DNA of 64,000 nucleotides from the NCBI RefSeq assembly GCF_040939455.1, contig NC_134116.1, positions 68,944,400 to 69,008,399 on the forward strand. The letters run 5' to 3'. Positions within the stretch are counted from its first letter, which is position 1. Every line of letters begins with the position of its first letter. This document shows, one piece after another, positions 63,150 through 64,000 of the stretch. The notes beneath the pieces were generated by a model that was not told the DNA's origin, searched no databases, and was given only the letters and a program-made list of their open reading frames with translations. The DNA is from Microcebus murinus. Taxonomy: Eukaryota; Chordata; Mammalia; Primates; Cheirogaleidae. The translations under genes and the position numbers were made by a program.

Positions 63150-63990
63150 CCCAGAAGTATTACTAGCTTGGATTTTGTGTTTTATTACCTTGATTTTTAA
63201 AATATAATTTAATCGACATCTCTGTCTCCGTGATATTTAGTTTTTGTTTGATTTTAAACTTTATTAAAATTATTTCGTATTCTAGTATTCTAGACTCCAC
63301 TTTTTTTCACTTAACATTATGTTTCTTAGATTAACCCTTGTTTGTGGATATAGTTAATATATTTTTATTACTATATAATATTGCATTATAAGATTATTTC
63401 ATCATTTATTTATTCATCCTTTAGTGGATAGATGTTTGGATTATTTCCAGATGCTTGCTATTTTGAGTAATTCTGCTGTGAATATTATAGTATGTGAAAT
63501 AGTTTCTTTAGGGAAGTGCCTTTCAAAACATTTTGAACCCAACAAGTCATATACACGAATACCTCTATCTCTTAAAAAACTTTAAGAAATATATTTTTCT
63601 CTACTATGAACAATGACTAATAAATTCCAATCTATTTTTTAAAAATGCTGGTTGAGACCCAATAAGTTGATTTCATTAATCATTTCTACCTGAGGTTTGA
63701 AAACTAGTTTAAGTTATATACTAGGTCGTAGAATTGCTAATTCTCATGTTATGCAAATTTAACTTTACAAGAGGATGGCAAGTCATTTCCAAAGTGTTCA
63801 ATCCAATTATTTCTACAAATTTTTATTAACCACATTTTTATCAATACTTGCCTTTGGGGGCAAAATTTAGGTTTTCAACAGCCAGTCTATTAATTTAGTA
63901 AACCATCTGAGGACATATTAATGATTTCTAATTATGTTCTAATTTTACACTAATAATTTCTAGCCCGATAAAGTGCCAGCATTTCAAAGG
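63150..63990 (-). repeat. Old L1 3' part, antisense
   Basis: 'actccactttttttcactta', 'ttcatcatttatttattcat', 'gtggatagatgtttggatta' and 'gagtaattctgctgtgaata' are a reversed L1 3' end. It becomes unrecognisable towards the window edge. Confidence 0.6.
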
Positions 63991-64000
63991 CTGGAGAACA

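Larger units (their letters stand above)
37835..64000 (+). other. SMAD9: Inferred SMAD9 intron 1 (continues past the window)
   Basis: No frame in this 26 kb matches the SMAD9 MH1 or MH2 domain or any other protein except transposon remnants. Human SMAD9 has an intron of tens of kilobases before its first coding exon, so this stretch fits. If the gene assignment is wrong, the region is intergenic. Confidence 0.5.

Noticed and set aside
38571..64000. Search for the first SMAD9 coding exon
   Set aside because: No frame gives the MH1 domain start or its conserved Trp/Cys pattern, so the coding exons must lie beyond the window if the gene is SMAD9.

Overview
The window is ordinary nuclear DNA from a strepsirrhine primate, most likely a lemur. 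Two observations support this. First, the coding sequence is in short exons with GT/AG splice sites and vertebrate-type content. Second, six of the eleven Alu elements carry an extra AT-rich linker between the two arms (CTATAAATAG, then AATTAATTGGCCAACTA), which I associate with lemur Alus. The other five Alus lack it and look older (AluJ-like). No bacterial, plasmid or phage sequence was seen.

Layout. 1-26,700 is the 3' half of ALG5 (dolichyl-phosphate beta-glucosyltransferase) on the + strand. It has five coding exons (1790-1903, 10059-10118, 15140-15291, 24616-24701, 26504-26619) that join in phase to give the last 175 residues up to the TAG, followed by tandem AATAAA signals. 26,700-37,100 is intergenic. 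It holds a broken Tigger (pogo-like) transposase, a near-complete L1 that has lost its reverse-transcriptase core, and assorted Alu, MIR and L2 copies. 37,130-38,570 is a strong CpG island. 38,570-64,000 has no coding exon that I can recognise and is full of repeats.

In human 13q13 the gene lying in the same direction just downstream of ALG5 is SMAD9, which has a non-coding first exon and a very long first intron. I therefore infer that the island is the SMAD9 promoter and exon 1, and that the rest of the window is SMAD9 intron 1. This rests on synteny and the CpG island, because no SMAD9 codon is visible. The two genes are unrelated in function: ALG5 makes Dol-P-Glc for N-glycan assembly in the ER, and SMAD9 is a BMP-pathway transcription factor.

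I found no undescribed biological system. The points most worth a second look are a 98%-identical 0.13-kb duplication inside one ALG5 intron, a CpG-rich TA-flanked inverted-repeat transposon near the right end, the L1 lacking its RT core, and the weak 3' splice site of the last ALG5 exon beside an old L1.
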